Assembly (NCBI RefSeq): GCF_000015825.1
Contig: NC_009051.1
Location: forward strand, 186,001-250,000
DNA length: 64,000 nucleotides
Reading direction: 5' to 3'
From: Methanoculleus marisnigri JR1
Lineage (GTDB): Archaea; Halobacteriota; Methanomicrobia; Methanomicrobiales; Methanoculleaceae
The notes beneath the pieces are model-generated. The model worked only from the letters and a program-made list of their open reading frames with translations. It searched no databases and had not been told where the DNA came from. The first letter of the stretch is position 1; each line of letters starts with the position of its first letter. The position numbers were made by a program, and so were the translations under genes. Below, piece by piece: positions 1-7,669 of the stretch.

Positions 1-137
1 GGTAGTTCCTTATATCCCATCGTGACAACATCTACCTCGTGCCCCTGACGGACGAGCTCTTCTGACAGTGATTTCGTTACCGGGGCCGCTCCGCCGCCCA
101 ATGGCGGGTACTCATAGTTCAGCATCAGGATTTTCAT
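1..137 (-). CDS. Glycosyltransferase family 4 protein, N-terminal fragment
   Basis: The gene runs off the left edge; only the first 45 or so residues are present. They read MKILMLNYEYPPLGGGAAPV..., followed by a helix ending LVRQGHEVDVVTMG. The N-terminal strand with an E-Y-P-P-x-GGG loop is typical of GT-B fold, family 4 glycosyltransferases that build cell-surface glycans. Its ATG overlaps the TGA of the upstream GT2 gene (ATGA), so it is probably translationally coupled as the last gene seen of the sugar operon. The acceptor and donor cannot be told from this fragment. Confidence 0.8.
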   Translation of the reverse strand, partial: MKILMLNYEYPPLGGGAAPVTKSLSEELVRQGHEVDVVTMGYKEL

Positions 138-1078
138 TGAACCATGTGCTCCACGAGATATGGTTTCCTTCCGTTCTGCCCGTAGTAGACCTTCAGCAGG
201 ATATCTGCGAGGATCCCGAAGGCGACAAACTGCACGCCGACGATCAGAAGAACCAGCGCGACCAGGAACAGAGGGCGATCCGTGAGCCCCATCCCCAGGA
301 ACAGCCGGGAAATGCCCAGGTACAGGGCGAGGGCAAGCCCGACTCCCGCCATCACCAGCCCCGCCCCCCCGAACACATGCATCGGCCTGACCGAATATCG
401 CTGCCAGAAGACAATCACGAGGAGGTCCAGGAAACCCTTGGCCAGGCGAACCCAGTTGTATTTGCTCCGCCCAAAGGAGCGGTCCCGGTGGTTGGTCTGC
501 AGTTCCCCGACGTGGTAGCCCTTCCAGAGGAGCATCGCCGGGATGTAGCGGTGCAGTTCCCCGTAGAGTTCCAGGTCTTTGACGCACTCTCTCCGATAGG
601 CCCGGAGCGTACACCCGGAGTCGTGGATCGTCTCGTGGGTGAGGGTTTTCCTCAGGAGGTTGGCAAACTTCGAGAAGATCTTCTTGGAGAGCGGGTCGTG
701 ACGGTTGTAGCGCCAGCCGCAGACGACGTCGAGGTCGTCGGCTTCCATCTTTTCGAGGAGCCTCGGGATATCGTGCGGGTCGTTCTGGAGGTCCGCGTCC
801 ATGGTGACGATGACCTCACCCCCGGCGTGGTCGAATCCAGCCTTCATCGCGGCGCTCTGCCCGAAGTTGCTCCGGAACTTGACGAGCCTGACGGCAGGGT
901 CCCGTTCGTGGAGGGCGCGGAGACGCTCGAACGTCGCGTCGGTCGAACCGTCGTCCACGAAGACGATCTCGTAACTCCTGCCCGATGCGGAGAGCACCTC
1001 GTGCAGTTCCTCGTAGAGCAGGCCGACGCTCTCTTCCTCATTGTATGCCGGGATCACGACCGAGAGTTCGACACCCAT
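134..1078 (-). CDS. Polyprenyl-phosphate glycosyltransferase, family 2 (DPM1/ArnC-like)
   Basis: A 314-residue GT-A glycosyltransferase. The N-terminal 220 residues carry VVIPAYNEE, the VDDGSTD loop and the metal-binding DAD in VTMDADLQNDP. Two hydrophobic helices follow (about 235-257 and 270-295), as in ArnC/GtrB-type enzymes that load a sugar onto a polyprenyl or dolichyl phosphate at the cytoplasmic membrane face. A GGAGGT site 7 nt before the ATG lies inside the end of the epimerase gene, which overlaps by 25 bp. Its stop overlaps the next start (ATGA). The context is exopolysaccharide or S-layer glycan synthesis; the sugar is not known. Confidence 0.9.
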   Translation of the reverse strand: MGVELSVVIPAYNEEESVGLLYEELHEVLSASGRSYEIVFVDDGSTDATFERLRALHERDPAVRLVKFRSNFGQSAAMKAGFDHAGGEVIVTMDADLQNDPHDIPRLLEKMEADDLDVVCGWRYNRHDPLSKKIFSKFANLLRKTLTHETIHDSGCTLRAYRRECVKDLELYGELHRYIPAMLLWKGYHVGELQTNHRDRSFGRSKYNWVRLAKGFLDLLVIVFWQRYSVRPMHVFGGAGLVMAGVGLALALYLGISRLFLGMGLTDRPLFLVALVLLIVGVQFVAFGILADILLKVYYGQNGRKPYLVEHMVQ

Positions 1079-1989
1079 GCTGCATACCTCCGTAATCCTT
1101 CTTCAAGCGATACCTGCGGGCGCCAGCCGAGATTCCGCTCCGCCTTCTTCGTGTCGGCGAAGGTGTGCTCGGCATCGCCTTTTACCGTATCCGCATACCT
1201 GATCTCGGATGAACTCCCGGTGGTCTCGATGATCGTCTCGGCAAGTGTCTGGATGGAGACCCGGTGCCCTCCACCAATGTTGTAGGCCCCCTCACCCTTC
1301 TGCATGGCGATGAGGTTTGCCCGGACGATGTCCTTGATGTTGGTGAAGTCCCTGGTCTTCGTTCCGTCGCCGAAGATCGTGATCGGCTCGTTTGCGAGGG
1401 CTTTTCGGGTGAAGATGCTGATCGCGAGATCCGGCCGCATCCTCGGGCCGTAGACGGTGAAGTACCGCAAAGACACCGACTTTAACCCGTAGAGTTCCGA
1501 AAAGACCCGGCAGTACTCCTCGGCCGCGAGTTTCGAGACGCCGTAGGGGGAGACCGGCCGCCGGGGGTGGTCTTCGTCGAAGGGGAGGTACTCCACGGTC
1601 CCGTAGACCGACGAGGAGGAGGCGTTGATGATCTTTTTCACGCCGGAGTCCCGGGATGCTTCCAGCAGATTGAGTGTCCCGGTAGCGTTCACCTCATGGG
1701 GTTTTATGGGGTCTTCAACCGAGATGCGGACGCCTGCCTGCGCCGCCTCGTGAAAGACGTAGTCTGTGCCTTCGAGGAGCCGGGTGAGGGTATCCCTGTT
1801 CCGGATGTCGCCGACTTCGAGGGTGAAGTTTTTGTTCTCCAAGAAAGGCTGGATATTGCTTTTTTTGATCTCGGGGTCGTAGTAGGGGTCGAAGTTGTCC
1901 AGGCAGACGACCTCGTGGCCGTCGTCGAGCAGCCGCTCGATGATGTGGGAGCCGATGAACCCGGCCCCGCCGGTGACTAATATCCGAAT
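1054..1989 (-). CDS. NAD-dependent sugar-nucleotide epimerase (GalE-like SDR)
   Basis: An extended short-chain dehydrogenase of about 311 residues. It shows the Rossmann motif ILVTGGAGFIGS at the very N terminus, a VGDIRN acidic loop, the catalytic SSSSVYG serine and the YGVSK Tyr/Lys pair, so it probably epimerises a UDP-hexose. No ATG, GTG or TTG lies just before the Rossmann motif. An ATT at 1989 has GGGAGG 8 nt upstream and would give IRILVTGG, exactly the family start. The nearest ATG (2055) adds 22 non-family residues and overlaps the upstream gene by 79 bp. I chose the ATT; the ATG remains possible. Middle gene of the sugar operon. Confidence 0.88.
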   Translation of the reverse strand: MRILVTGGAGFIGSHIIERLLDDGHEVVCLDNFDPYYDPEIKKSNIQPFLENKNFTLEVGDIRNRDTLTRLLEGTDYVFHEAAQAGVRISVEDPIKPHEVNATGTLNLLEASRDSGVKKIINASSSSVYGTVEYLPFDEDHPRRPVSPYGVSKLAAEEYCRVFSELYGLKSVSLRYFTVYGPRMRPDLAISIFTRKALANEPITIFGDGTKTRDFTNIKDIVRANLIAMQKGEGAYNIGGGHRVSIQTLAETIIETTGSSSEIRYADTVKGDAEHTFADTKKAERNLGWRPQVSLEEGLRRYAAWVSNSRS

Positions 1990-2765
1990 GTTCTGTCCCT
2001 CCCGGTAACGACGGTATGATCCGGTTCGGCGTGCCCGTTCTCCCGCAGATACCACTCATTCGCCCGCATCAGATCCCGCGGCGTCCCGACGTCGATGTGG
2101 ATGCCGTCGATGACCCGGTAGCGGACGTCGCGGCCCTCGGCGATCTCGAGCCGGATCGCGTCGGTGAGCTGGTACTCGCCTTTATGGCCGGGTTTGGTTC
2201 GGGCGATGGCGTCGAAGATGCTTGTCTCAAAGACATAGGCCCCGAGGGCGCCGAGGTTGCTCGGGGCGGCCGTCGGCTGCGGCTTCTCGACCATGTCGGC
2301 GACCCGGTCGCCGTCGGGGAGGATGATCCCGTGGCGGGTGACGTCCTCCACCCGGGCGACGCCGACGGTGGTATCGGGGCGGTGGGCGGCGTGGTAGCCG
2401 ATGAGGTCGGCGAGGAACGTCTTCGGAGCGAAGAAGTTGTCGCCGAGGACGACGGCGAAGGTGCCGTCGATGACGTGCTCGCCGGCGGCGACGGCGTTCG
2501 CGAGGCCGAGCCGCTCGTCCTGGACCACGTAGGTGAAGTCGACGCCGAAGCGCTTGCCCGAGCCCAGGTAGTCGGAGAGGCCGTGCTTGTGCGGGGAGAC
2601 GACGATGACGATATCGGTGATCCCGGCAAGCGACATCGCCTCGACGACGTGCTCGATCACCGCCTTCTCGCCCACGGGGAGGAGTTCTTTCGGGATCGCG
2701 TTCGTGAACGGCCCAAGGCGCGACCCCGAGCCCGCGGCGGGGATCAGCCCCTGCCTCACCGGCAT
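1977..2765 (-). CDS. Glucose-1-phosphate nucleotidyltransferase (RmlA/GalU-like)
   Basis: A sugar-1-phosphate nucleotidyltransferase of about 262 residues. Visible are the nucleotide loop IPAAGSGSRLGP, the PKELLPVG lysine segment, VVQDERLGLANAV, the metal site VVLGDNFF and the terminal IDVGTPRDL, all of the RmlA/GalU/GlmU-N fold. It would activate glucose-1-phosphate for the epimerase next to it. The ATG at 2765 starts just before the nucleotide loop, as in homologues; an in-frame ATG at 2828 would add a 21-residue Arg/Pro tail without family support. It overlaps the epimerase start by 13 bp, first gene of the operon. Uridylyl and thymidylyl transfer cannot be separated by eye. Confidence 0.88.
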   Translation of the reverse strand: MPVRQGLIPAAGSGSRLGPFTNAIPKELLPVGEKAVIEHVVEAMSLAGITDIVIVVSPHKHGLSDYLGSGKRFGVDFTYVVQDERLGLANAVAAGEHVIDGTFAVVLGDNFFAPKTFLADLIGYHAAHRPDTTVGVARVEDVTRHGIILPDGDRVADMVEKPQPTAAPSNLGALGAYVFETSIFDAIARTKPGHKGEYQLTDAIRLEIAEGRDVRYRVIDGIHIDVGTPRDLMRANEWYLRENGHAEPDHTVVTGRDRTFGY

Positions 2766-2828
2766 GGATCGCCCCCGGAGAGGGAGAGGATCCGGTCTGT
2801 GGACGGGGACGTGATCATGGTTACTCAC

Positions 2829-3276
2829 TAAGAATCTTGACTTCGGGCACTATTAACGGTTCTCTTTCGGCCGTGGGGATATCAAACGGTTCCGGCGATA
2901 TTCCGCGAGAGGAAGGGACGGGGGGATAACGCGCAGCCGAAGGGACGCCGGGAGTATCTCCCGGCCGTCACTCGGGGAGGAGGCGGTCCCGGAGCAGCAC
3001 CCGGTACCAGGTTACGGCCGATATGGCACAGGGATTTGCCCCGGGCAGTTCAAATGCGTCCATGCCTTCGATATGCTTTTTCGATAGACGTGATGGGTTA
3101 TGAACCTGATCGCCGTCAGGATCGATGTTGTAGATTACGGTGAGTCAACTACCCCGCGTTTTCGGGCGCGGTTTGTAACAAACTTCTTTTCTCGATGGAG
3201 GAGAGGGGGGATCGGGGAGCCGGGCGCAACATCGCTCATGGCCCGGGGGCAAGCGGTGCGGGATGGAGAGAGTACC
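2829..3276. other. Intergenic region with no intact gene
   Basis: About 450 bp between the nucleotidyltransferase start and the acylphosphatase stop. I see no intact gene. The AT-rich stretch just after 2829 probably holds the sugar-operon promoter. The only coding-like material is the RelE relic at 3050-3143. Confidence 0.5.
3050..3143 (-). pseudogene. RelE-type toxin relic (C-terminal end only)
   Basis: On the minus strand this reads TVIYNID and then, after a small frame slip, the end of a RelE gene up to CGCATTTGA. It aligns base for base over about 90 bp with the end of the intact toxin gene at 7670-7760, including the bases after the stop. The 5' two thirds are missing. It is a dead fragment, left by duplication or by loss of a toxin-antitoxin locus. 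Confidence 0.7.
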
Positions 3277-3816
3277 TTAGACCTGGATGCCCGCCCGGGC
3301 AAGCGCATCCTTGATAGAGACGAGTTCCTTTCTGATCTCCCCAAACTCATCATCAAGGTGTTTTCTGGTGTCACTCCGGAGGCCGACAATCTCTTCCTTC
3401 GTCTCTCTCGCGATCTGGAGAGTCTGATCTTGTTTGTCCAGCATCTGGTCTTGCTGGCCCAGCATCCGGTCTAACTTTGTATCCATGCTGTGCAGTGCAT
3501 TTCCGGCGTAATCCATCCGCTCGAATGTTTCCTCCTGGATGTCCCCCCGGATGATCTCAAAATCGGCATACTCTCCCGTTGCTTCTTCCCATCTGACGGC
3601 GAACGATTTGACTGCAATGGGTCTACGTATGATATTGATCTCGTTGATGAGGTCCCGGAGATCGCTTTCGCTCCCCTCTGCAACGATCTCGACCTCTCCG
3701 GTATCGAGATTCTTCACGTATCCCGAGATATTCCGTTCGAACGTCTCGTTGTATACGTGCTCTCGATACCCGACTCGCTGGACACGCCCTTGCGCGACGG
3801 CCACAAATCGTTTCAT
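3277..3816 (-). CDS. Acylphosphatase domain fused to a C-terminal coiled coil
   Basis: 179 residues. Residues 1-92 are an acylphosphatase: the phosphate-loop segment GRVQRVGYR with the catalytic Arg, and GYVKNLDTGEVE with the catalytic Asn. Typical acylphosphatases stop near residue 92. Here about 85 residues follow, rich in Asp/Gln/Lys with the heptad-like DTKLDRMLGQQDQMLDKQDQTL and a second helix ending in IRKELVSIKDALARAG, which predicts a coiled coil. The enzyme would hydrolyse acyl phosphates in the cytoplasm; the tail suggests an oligomer or a partner. A GAGTGA site precedes the ATG. It is monocistronic. Confidence 0.85.
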   Translation of the reverse strand: MKRFVAVAQGRVQRVGYREHVYNETFERNISGYVKNLDTGEVEIVAEGSESDLRDLINEINIIRRPIAVKSFAVRWEEATGEYADFEIIRGDIQEETFERMDYAGNALHSMDTKLDRMLGQQDQMLDKQDQTLQIARETKEEIVGLRSDTRKHLDDEFGEIRKELVSIKDALARAGIQV

Positions 3817-4140
3817 TCAATTTCACTCTGTATGGTGAACATAAATAGTTTCGCCGGACTGGCGCATCATCCGGCGAAGTTATCTCCGGATCCCCACCTG
3901 CACCAGGAAGGGGTGGCAGAAAAGTATGCATGACGGTCATCCCGGGAGTGCGCTTTCGGAATACCCTTCCGCACCGTTAGGCACGAGGGTGCGGCTCCCG
4001 GTGGGAAGCCGCATCAGGAGTATGGCGCAGAACAGCGCTCGGTTTATCGAAAGTACGCATATGACTGTTCTAAGCAACGTAGATCTTTAATTGCGAGGCA
4101 CTTTTGGGACGATTTGCGGTAATCTTCCAACACCCCCGCC
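3817..4140. other. Intergenic region with short inverted repeats
   Basis: No gene seen. It holds an imperfect CCGCACC/GGGTGCGG pair near 3979-4001 and GCGGCT/AGCCGC near 3990-4011, resembling degraded members of the hairpin-cassette family found elsewhere in the window. Confidence 0.35.
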
Positions 4141-5406
4141 TCACCAGCAGATCCCCTCTTTCCCGCCGCACGAGAGGATCCGGCGCCCCTCGATGACGAC
4201 CCGGGACTTCATCAGGTCGAACTCCCCGTTGAGATCGGAGAACTCCGGCCACTCCGTCATCACCAGGCAGGCGTCGGCCCCCCGGAGGGCGTCCGCGGCC
4301 GAGGCGGCGTAGTCGATCCCGGGAAAGACCCGCCGCATCGAAGGTACAGCAAGCGGGTCATAGGCGGCGACCGCCGCCCCCCGCCGGAGGAGCTCGGCGA
4401 TGACCGGGATCGCCCGGGATTCCCGGATGTCGTCGGTGTTGTCCTTGAAGGCGAGGCCGAGGACGGCGACCCGTTTCCCCGCAAGATCGCCGATCTTCTC
4501 CTCAAGGAGCCCCACCAGACGGAGCGGCTGGCGGTCGTTGACGTCGAGGACCGACCGGAGGAGTGCGGGCTCTTCGCCGAGCGACTCCGCGAGGCTGACA
4601 AGGGCCGCGACGTCTTTTGGGAAGCAGCTCCCCCCGAACCCGGCGCCGGCGGATAGAAAGTGCGGCGAGACCCGGTGATCCATCCCGACGCCCTCCATCA
4701 CCTCGTAGACGTCGATTCCGAGGCGCTTGCAGACGTTTCCCACCTCGTTTGAAAACGAGATCTTCGTCGCGAGGAGGGCGTTCGAGGCGTACTTGATCAT
4801 CTCCGCGGCGGTGAGGCCGCACCGCACCACCGGGGCAGAAAGCCCGCGGTAGACCGCGGCGACGGCCTCGCCGGAACGGTCATCCCGGCTCCCGATCACG
4901 ATCCGGTCCGGGTGCAGGAAGTCCTCCACCGCACGCCCCTCCCGGAGGAACTCCGGGTTCATCGCAAACCCGATCTCGTTCCGGCCGGAGTGTTCGAGGA
5001 TCGCGGGCACGACGAGGCCCGCGGTCGTCCCCGGCGGCACGGTGCTCTTCACAACGACGGTGTGCAAACCATTCCCGTCGCGGAGCGCCTCCCCGATCGA
5101 CCGGCTCGCCGCGGCGACCATCGAGAGGTCGGCGCTCCCGTCGGCCGCCGGCGGGGTGCCGACGCAGACAAACGAGAGGTCCGCCTCCGCCACCGGACCG
5201 TAGTCCGTCCCCGCGCTGAGCCGCTCGCCTGCGTGCCGCTCAAGGAGCATATCGAGCCCCCGCTCGTGGATCGGGGCGCGCCCGGCGTTGATCGCCGCCG
5301 CCTTCCTCGCATCGATCTCGACAATATCGACGGTGTGCCCGAGTTCGGCAAAGCAGGCCCCCGTGACCAGGCCGACGTACCCCCCGCCGACGACTGTTAT
5401 CCGCAT
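4141..5406 (-). CDS. UDP-glucose/UDP-sugar 6-dehydrogenase
   Basis: 421 residues of the UDP-glucose/GDP-mannose dehydrogenase family, which oxidises a UDP-hexose to the uronic acid with two NAD. In order: the Rossmann GGGYVGLVTG, the VCVGTP loop, the STVPPGTT segment, the central helix YASNALLATKISFSNE, the catalytic Cys in GFGGSCFPKD (about residue 256), and the C-terminal UDP-binding domain starting LGLAFKDNTDDIRESRA. Length is normal. GGAGGATC lies before the ATG at 5406. It would supply uronic acids to the surface-glycan genes of this region. UDP-ManNAc dehydrogenase is the alternative. Confidence 0.9.
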   Translation of the reverse strand: MRITVVGGGYVGLVTGACFAELGHTVDIVEIDARKAAAINAGRAPIHERGLDMLLERHAGERLSAGTDYGPVAEADLSFVCVGTPPAADGSADLSMVAAASRSIGEALRDGNGLHTVVVKSTVPPGTTAGLVVPAILEHSGRNEIGFAMNPEFLREGRAVEDFLHPDRIVIGSRDDRSGEAVAAVYRGLSAPVVRCGLTAAEMIKYASNALLATKISFSNEVGNVCKRLGIDVYEVMEGVGMDHRVSPHFLSAGAGFGGSCFPKDVAALVSLAESLGEEPALLRSVLDVNDRQPLRLVGLLEEKIGDLAGKRVAVLGLAFKDNTDDIRESRAIPVIAELLRRGAAVAAYDPLAVPSMRRVFPGIDYAASAADALRGADACLVMTEWPEFSDLNGEFDLMKSRVVIEGRRILSCGGKEGICW

Positions 5407-5639
5407 CTTTCCGCGATCCTCCGGTCTGTTACGTCAGAATTGGGCTTTGGGATGGTTAAAGATGACTCATTGTCGCCGGTCGGGAGCAGTGTGCCTATCA
5501 GGTGGATCGTTGCCGGGCGTCTCCCCCCCGGTGTAGCGTTTGTGCCCTTCCCTCATCGCGACCGGCAAACCCGGGGAAAAGCGTTATCCTGATCGGCGGG
5601 TGACAGAAGTATGATCGGGTATGCGCGATGGTCCGGTAG

Positions 5640-5799
5640 GAACGACGCTTCGCGGAGCGGAGTTCGAAAAGACCGAAGGTCTTCGAGGTGCGAACATAGT
5701 AAGCATGAGAAACTCGGAGAGTTTCGAGGTGCGAACATAGTAAGCATGAGCACCAAAGGTGCGAGGACCGGAGCGCGAGCACCGCCAGGTGCGAGTCTT
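5640..5799. repeat. Hairpin-cassette chain A, at the 5' end of a broken MNT gene
   Basis: A run of perfect short hairpins: AAGACCgaaGGTCTT (5669-5683), GAAACTCggaGAGTTTC (5709-5725), GCACCaaaGGTGC and GCACCgccaGGTGC up to 5795. They are joined by a linker found twice at a 41-bp spacing, GAGGTGCGAACATAGTAAGC. The chain stops directly against codons reading TAESILGTL, the expected N terminus of an MNT protein whose ATG is now missing. Confidence 0.75.
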
Positions 5800-6377
5800 A
5801 CGGCTGAGAGCATCCTCGGAACGCTGGCGGAGCATCGGGAGCGGATCAGGAGCCTCGGCATCCGGCGGATCGGGCTCTTTGGCTCTTTCGTCCGGGGGGA
5901 AACGACGCTCTGGAACGCGACTGGCTGAAGGGTGCGATGTCCCGATAGGAACGACGCTCCGGAGAACGACGTCCTGAAAGGACGGAGTTCGAGAAACCCA
6001 GAGGGTTTCGAGGCGTGAGCGATAGCGAACGTAAGCACCGTCAGGTGCGAGGAGCGGAGTTTGAGCACCGTCAGGTGCGAGGAACGGAGCAGGAGCACCG
6101 AAGGTGCGAAAGAGCGGAGTTTGAGAAACCCGATGGGTTTCGAACAGAGCGCGAAGAGAGTGATATCGATATCCTCATCGAGTTCGAGGAGGGAGGACGC
6201 TCGTTTGATGCGTATATGGATTTCAAGTTCTTCCTCGAAGATCTCTTCAGGAGGAGAGTCGACCGCGATACCGTCAAGCCGGCTCTCGCGCCGTACATCC
6301 TCAGGAGTGTCCGGTATGCCCCGGGAAATAAGCAGGAAAGAATGATATGCGATGCGGGAAGAGATACAATGCTATGA
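5800..6377 (+). pseudogene. MNT-type nucleotidyltransferase (MntA-like), interrupted by hairpin cassettes
   Basis: Two halves of one minimal nucleotidyltransferase. 5800-5901 encodes TAESILGTLAEHRERIRSLG then IGLFGSFVRGE, the GSxxRGE active-site loop. 6153-6377 encodes EESDIDILIEFEEGGRSFDAYM and the helical C terminus RRVDRDTVKPALAPYIL. Between them lie about 250 bp of hairpin cassettes (5902-6152) that shift the frame and add a TGA at 5926-5928, and the start codon has been replaced by chain A. The stop overlaps the next start (ATGA), so this was the first gene of the MNT/MNT/HEPN operon. It probably makes no active protein. Confidence 0.85.
5902..6152. repeat. Hairpin-cassette chain B, inserted inside the MNT gene
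   Basis: It contains CGTCCTgaaAGGACG, GAAACCCagaGGGTTTC, GCACCgtcaGGTGC twice, a GCACC/GGTGC hairpin with a short loop, and AAACCCgatGGGTTT, joined by GAGGAGCGGAG-type linkers. It begins with AACGACGCT, as chain A does. Flanking codons are RGE on the left and EESDIDIL on the right, so the insertion point in the gene can be read to within a few bases. Confidence 0.8.
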
Positions 6378-6802
6378 GACGCCGCCACCTGCTAAAAGCC
6401 GGAGAGAAAGAAGAGGTTCTCCGCACCATCCGCATGATCCTCGCCGGGTTTGACGAGATAGAGGTGGGGTATGTCTTCGGAACGTTTTGCAGAGGGGATT
6501 TCGGCGACGTGGACGTGGCAATCCTTGTCACCGGCGAGCCCGCCCCCTACCAGGCGATGCGGTTCGCGCGGCGGGTCGAGCGGGAGCTCGAACGGGGGTT
6601 TTGTTACCGCTTTGAGGCTGACGTGAAGGTTCTCAACACCGCCCCGGTCTCTTTCCAGTACGAGGTCATCAAGAGCGGCAGACTCGTGCTCTCCCGCGAC
6701 AGAGAGCGTAGGGTCCGGTACGAGGCAGGCGTGCTCTCCCGGTATCTCGACTATGCGGAGACGCTCGACTGGTTCGACCGGGTTCTGCTCACGAGGGCCT
6801 GA
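6374..6802 (+). CDS. MNT-domain nucleotidyltransferase, antitoxin partner of HEPN
   Basis: 142 residues from the ATG at 6374. The DNA polymerase beta-like nucleotidyltransferase loop reads VFGTFCRGDFGDVDVAIL: the Gly and first metal-binding D-x-D are present, with Thr in place of the usual Ser. In type VII systems MntA transfers AMP to the HepT toxin and so silences it. The HEPN gene starts 2 bp after the stop, the normal order. The start overlaps the TGA of the disrupted MNT gene. I infer the antitoxin role from the pairing with HEPN. Confidence 0.85.
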   Translation: MRRRHLLKAGEKEEVLRTIRMILAGFDEIEVGYVFGTFCRGDFGDVDVAILVTGEPAPYQAMRFARRVERELERGFCYRFEADVKVLNTAPVSFQYEVIKSGRLVLSRDRERRVRYEAGVLSRYLDYAETLDWFDRVLLTRA

Positions 6803-6804
6803 GA

Positions 6805-7239
6805 ATGATCATGGACGAAGGGGTTCTCGGTCACCTCCGGGAACTGGACGAGGCAGCTCTGGACTGGGAACGCTACCGATCCATCACCCTTGAAGACCTC
6901 AGGACCGACCGGGACAAACGAAACATGGTGCTGCACGCACTCCTCGTCAGCATCCAGGCATCGATCGATATCGCCAACCACCTGGTCGCGGCCTCCAGCT
7001 CCAGGCGGCCCGAGACCTACCGGGAGAGTTTCGCGATTTTATGTGACGGGGGGCTGATCCCGGAAGACCTCGCGGTCCGGCTCTCAGACCTCGCGGGCTT
7101 TCGGAATGTTCTGGTCCACCTCTACTGCCGGCTGAACCTGGACGAAGTCTACGGGGTGCTTCAGGACGACCTTCCGATCGTAAACCGGTACCGGGATCTG
7201 GTTCGGATGATACTCCGGGACCGCCTCCTCCCGGAGTGA
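6805..7239 (+). CDS. HEPN-domain (HepT/DUF86) toxin ribonuclease
   Basis: 144 residues, mostly helical. The C-terminal half has the HEPN RNase motif R-x4-H in FRNVLVHLY, followed by a Tyr two residues after the His, the residue modified by the paired MNT enzyme in characterised HepT proteins. ATGs lie at 6805 and 6811; the first is 2 bp after the MNT gene. Together they form a type VII toxin-antitoxin pair. Activity is inferred from the motif and neighbour. Confidence 0.87.
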   Translation: MIMDEGVLGHLRELDEAALDWERYRSITLEDLRTDRDKRNMVLHALLVSIQASIDIANHLVAASSSRRPETYRESFAILCDGGLIPEDLAVRLSDLAGFRNVLVHLYCRLNLDEVYGVLQDDLPIVNRYRDLVRMILRDRLLPE

Positions 7240-7669
7240 CGACTGCGCGCTGGAGTGAACCGGGAGGAGATCCTCCCGTCGCTCCGGCCTCCCGGGCCAT
7301 CACGTCTCCACGAGCAGATCGAGGTCGGTGATGCTTCCCTCGATGAATGTCGCCCGGGGGTGGTCGAGGAGATGCTCGATAGCGAACCTACCCGGTAACT
7401 CCTCTCTGACGGGGCTGCCTCTCCCCGGTTGAAGACGGGGTCTCCGCGCTATAATTGGATGGGAACTGCAGTTCACGTTCCCGGTTCACAAAGGAACGTT
7501 GACCCATAAGTATACTACTTTCTCGTCAACGACCCACTTGAGGCCGTCGGTAAGCGCCGGTGGTCCGGTCTGGGCACCCGTCATCTTTACGTTTGTGGTC
7601 GGGTGACCGGACTTATTCAACACAACACTCGGGCTGTTCTACCTCGTGTCCCGGTTACCGCCGGGGAGT
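7240..7669. other. Gene-relic region
   Basis: No intact gene in 430 bp. It contains the epimerase scrap at 7300-7391. Near 7426-7442 the minus strand reads CCCCGTCTTCAACCGGGG, a hairpin like the right ends of IS200/IS605-type elements. Near 7497-7532 CGTTGA/TCAACG forms a spaced inverted repeat. It looks like a graveyard next to the toxin genes. Confidence 0.4.
7300..7391 (-). pseudogene. Relic of an NAD-dependent epimerase/dehydratase
   Basis: The minus strand encodes IEHLLDHPRATFIEGSITDL and then DLLVET and a stop. This is the stretch after the first Rossmann strand in sugar-nucleotide epimerases (the acidic GDITD loop). Nothing upstream or downstream continues it, so only about 30 codons survive. 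Confidence 0.5.
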
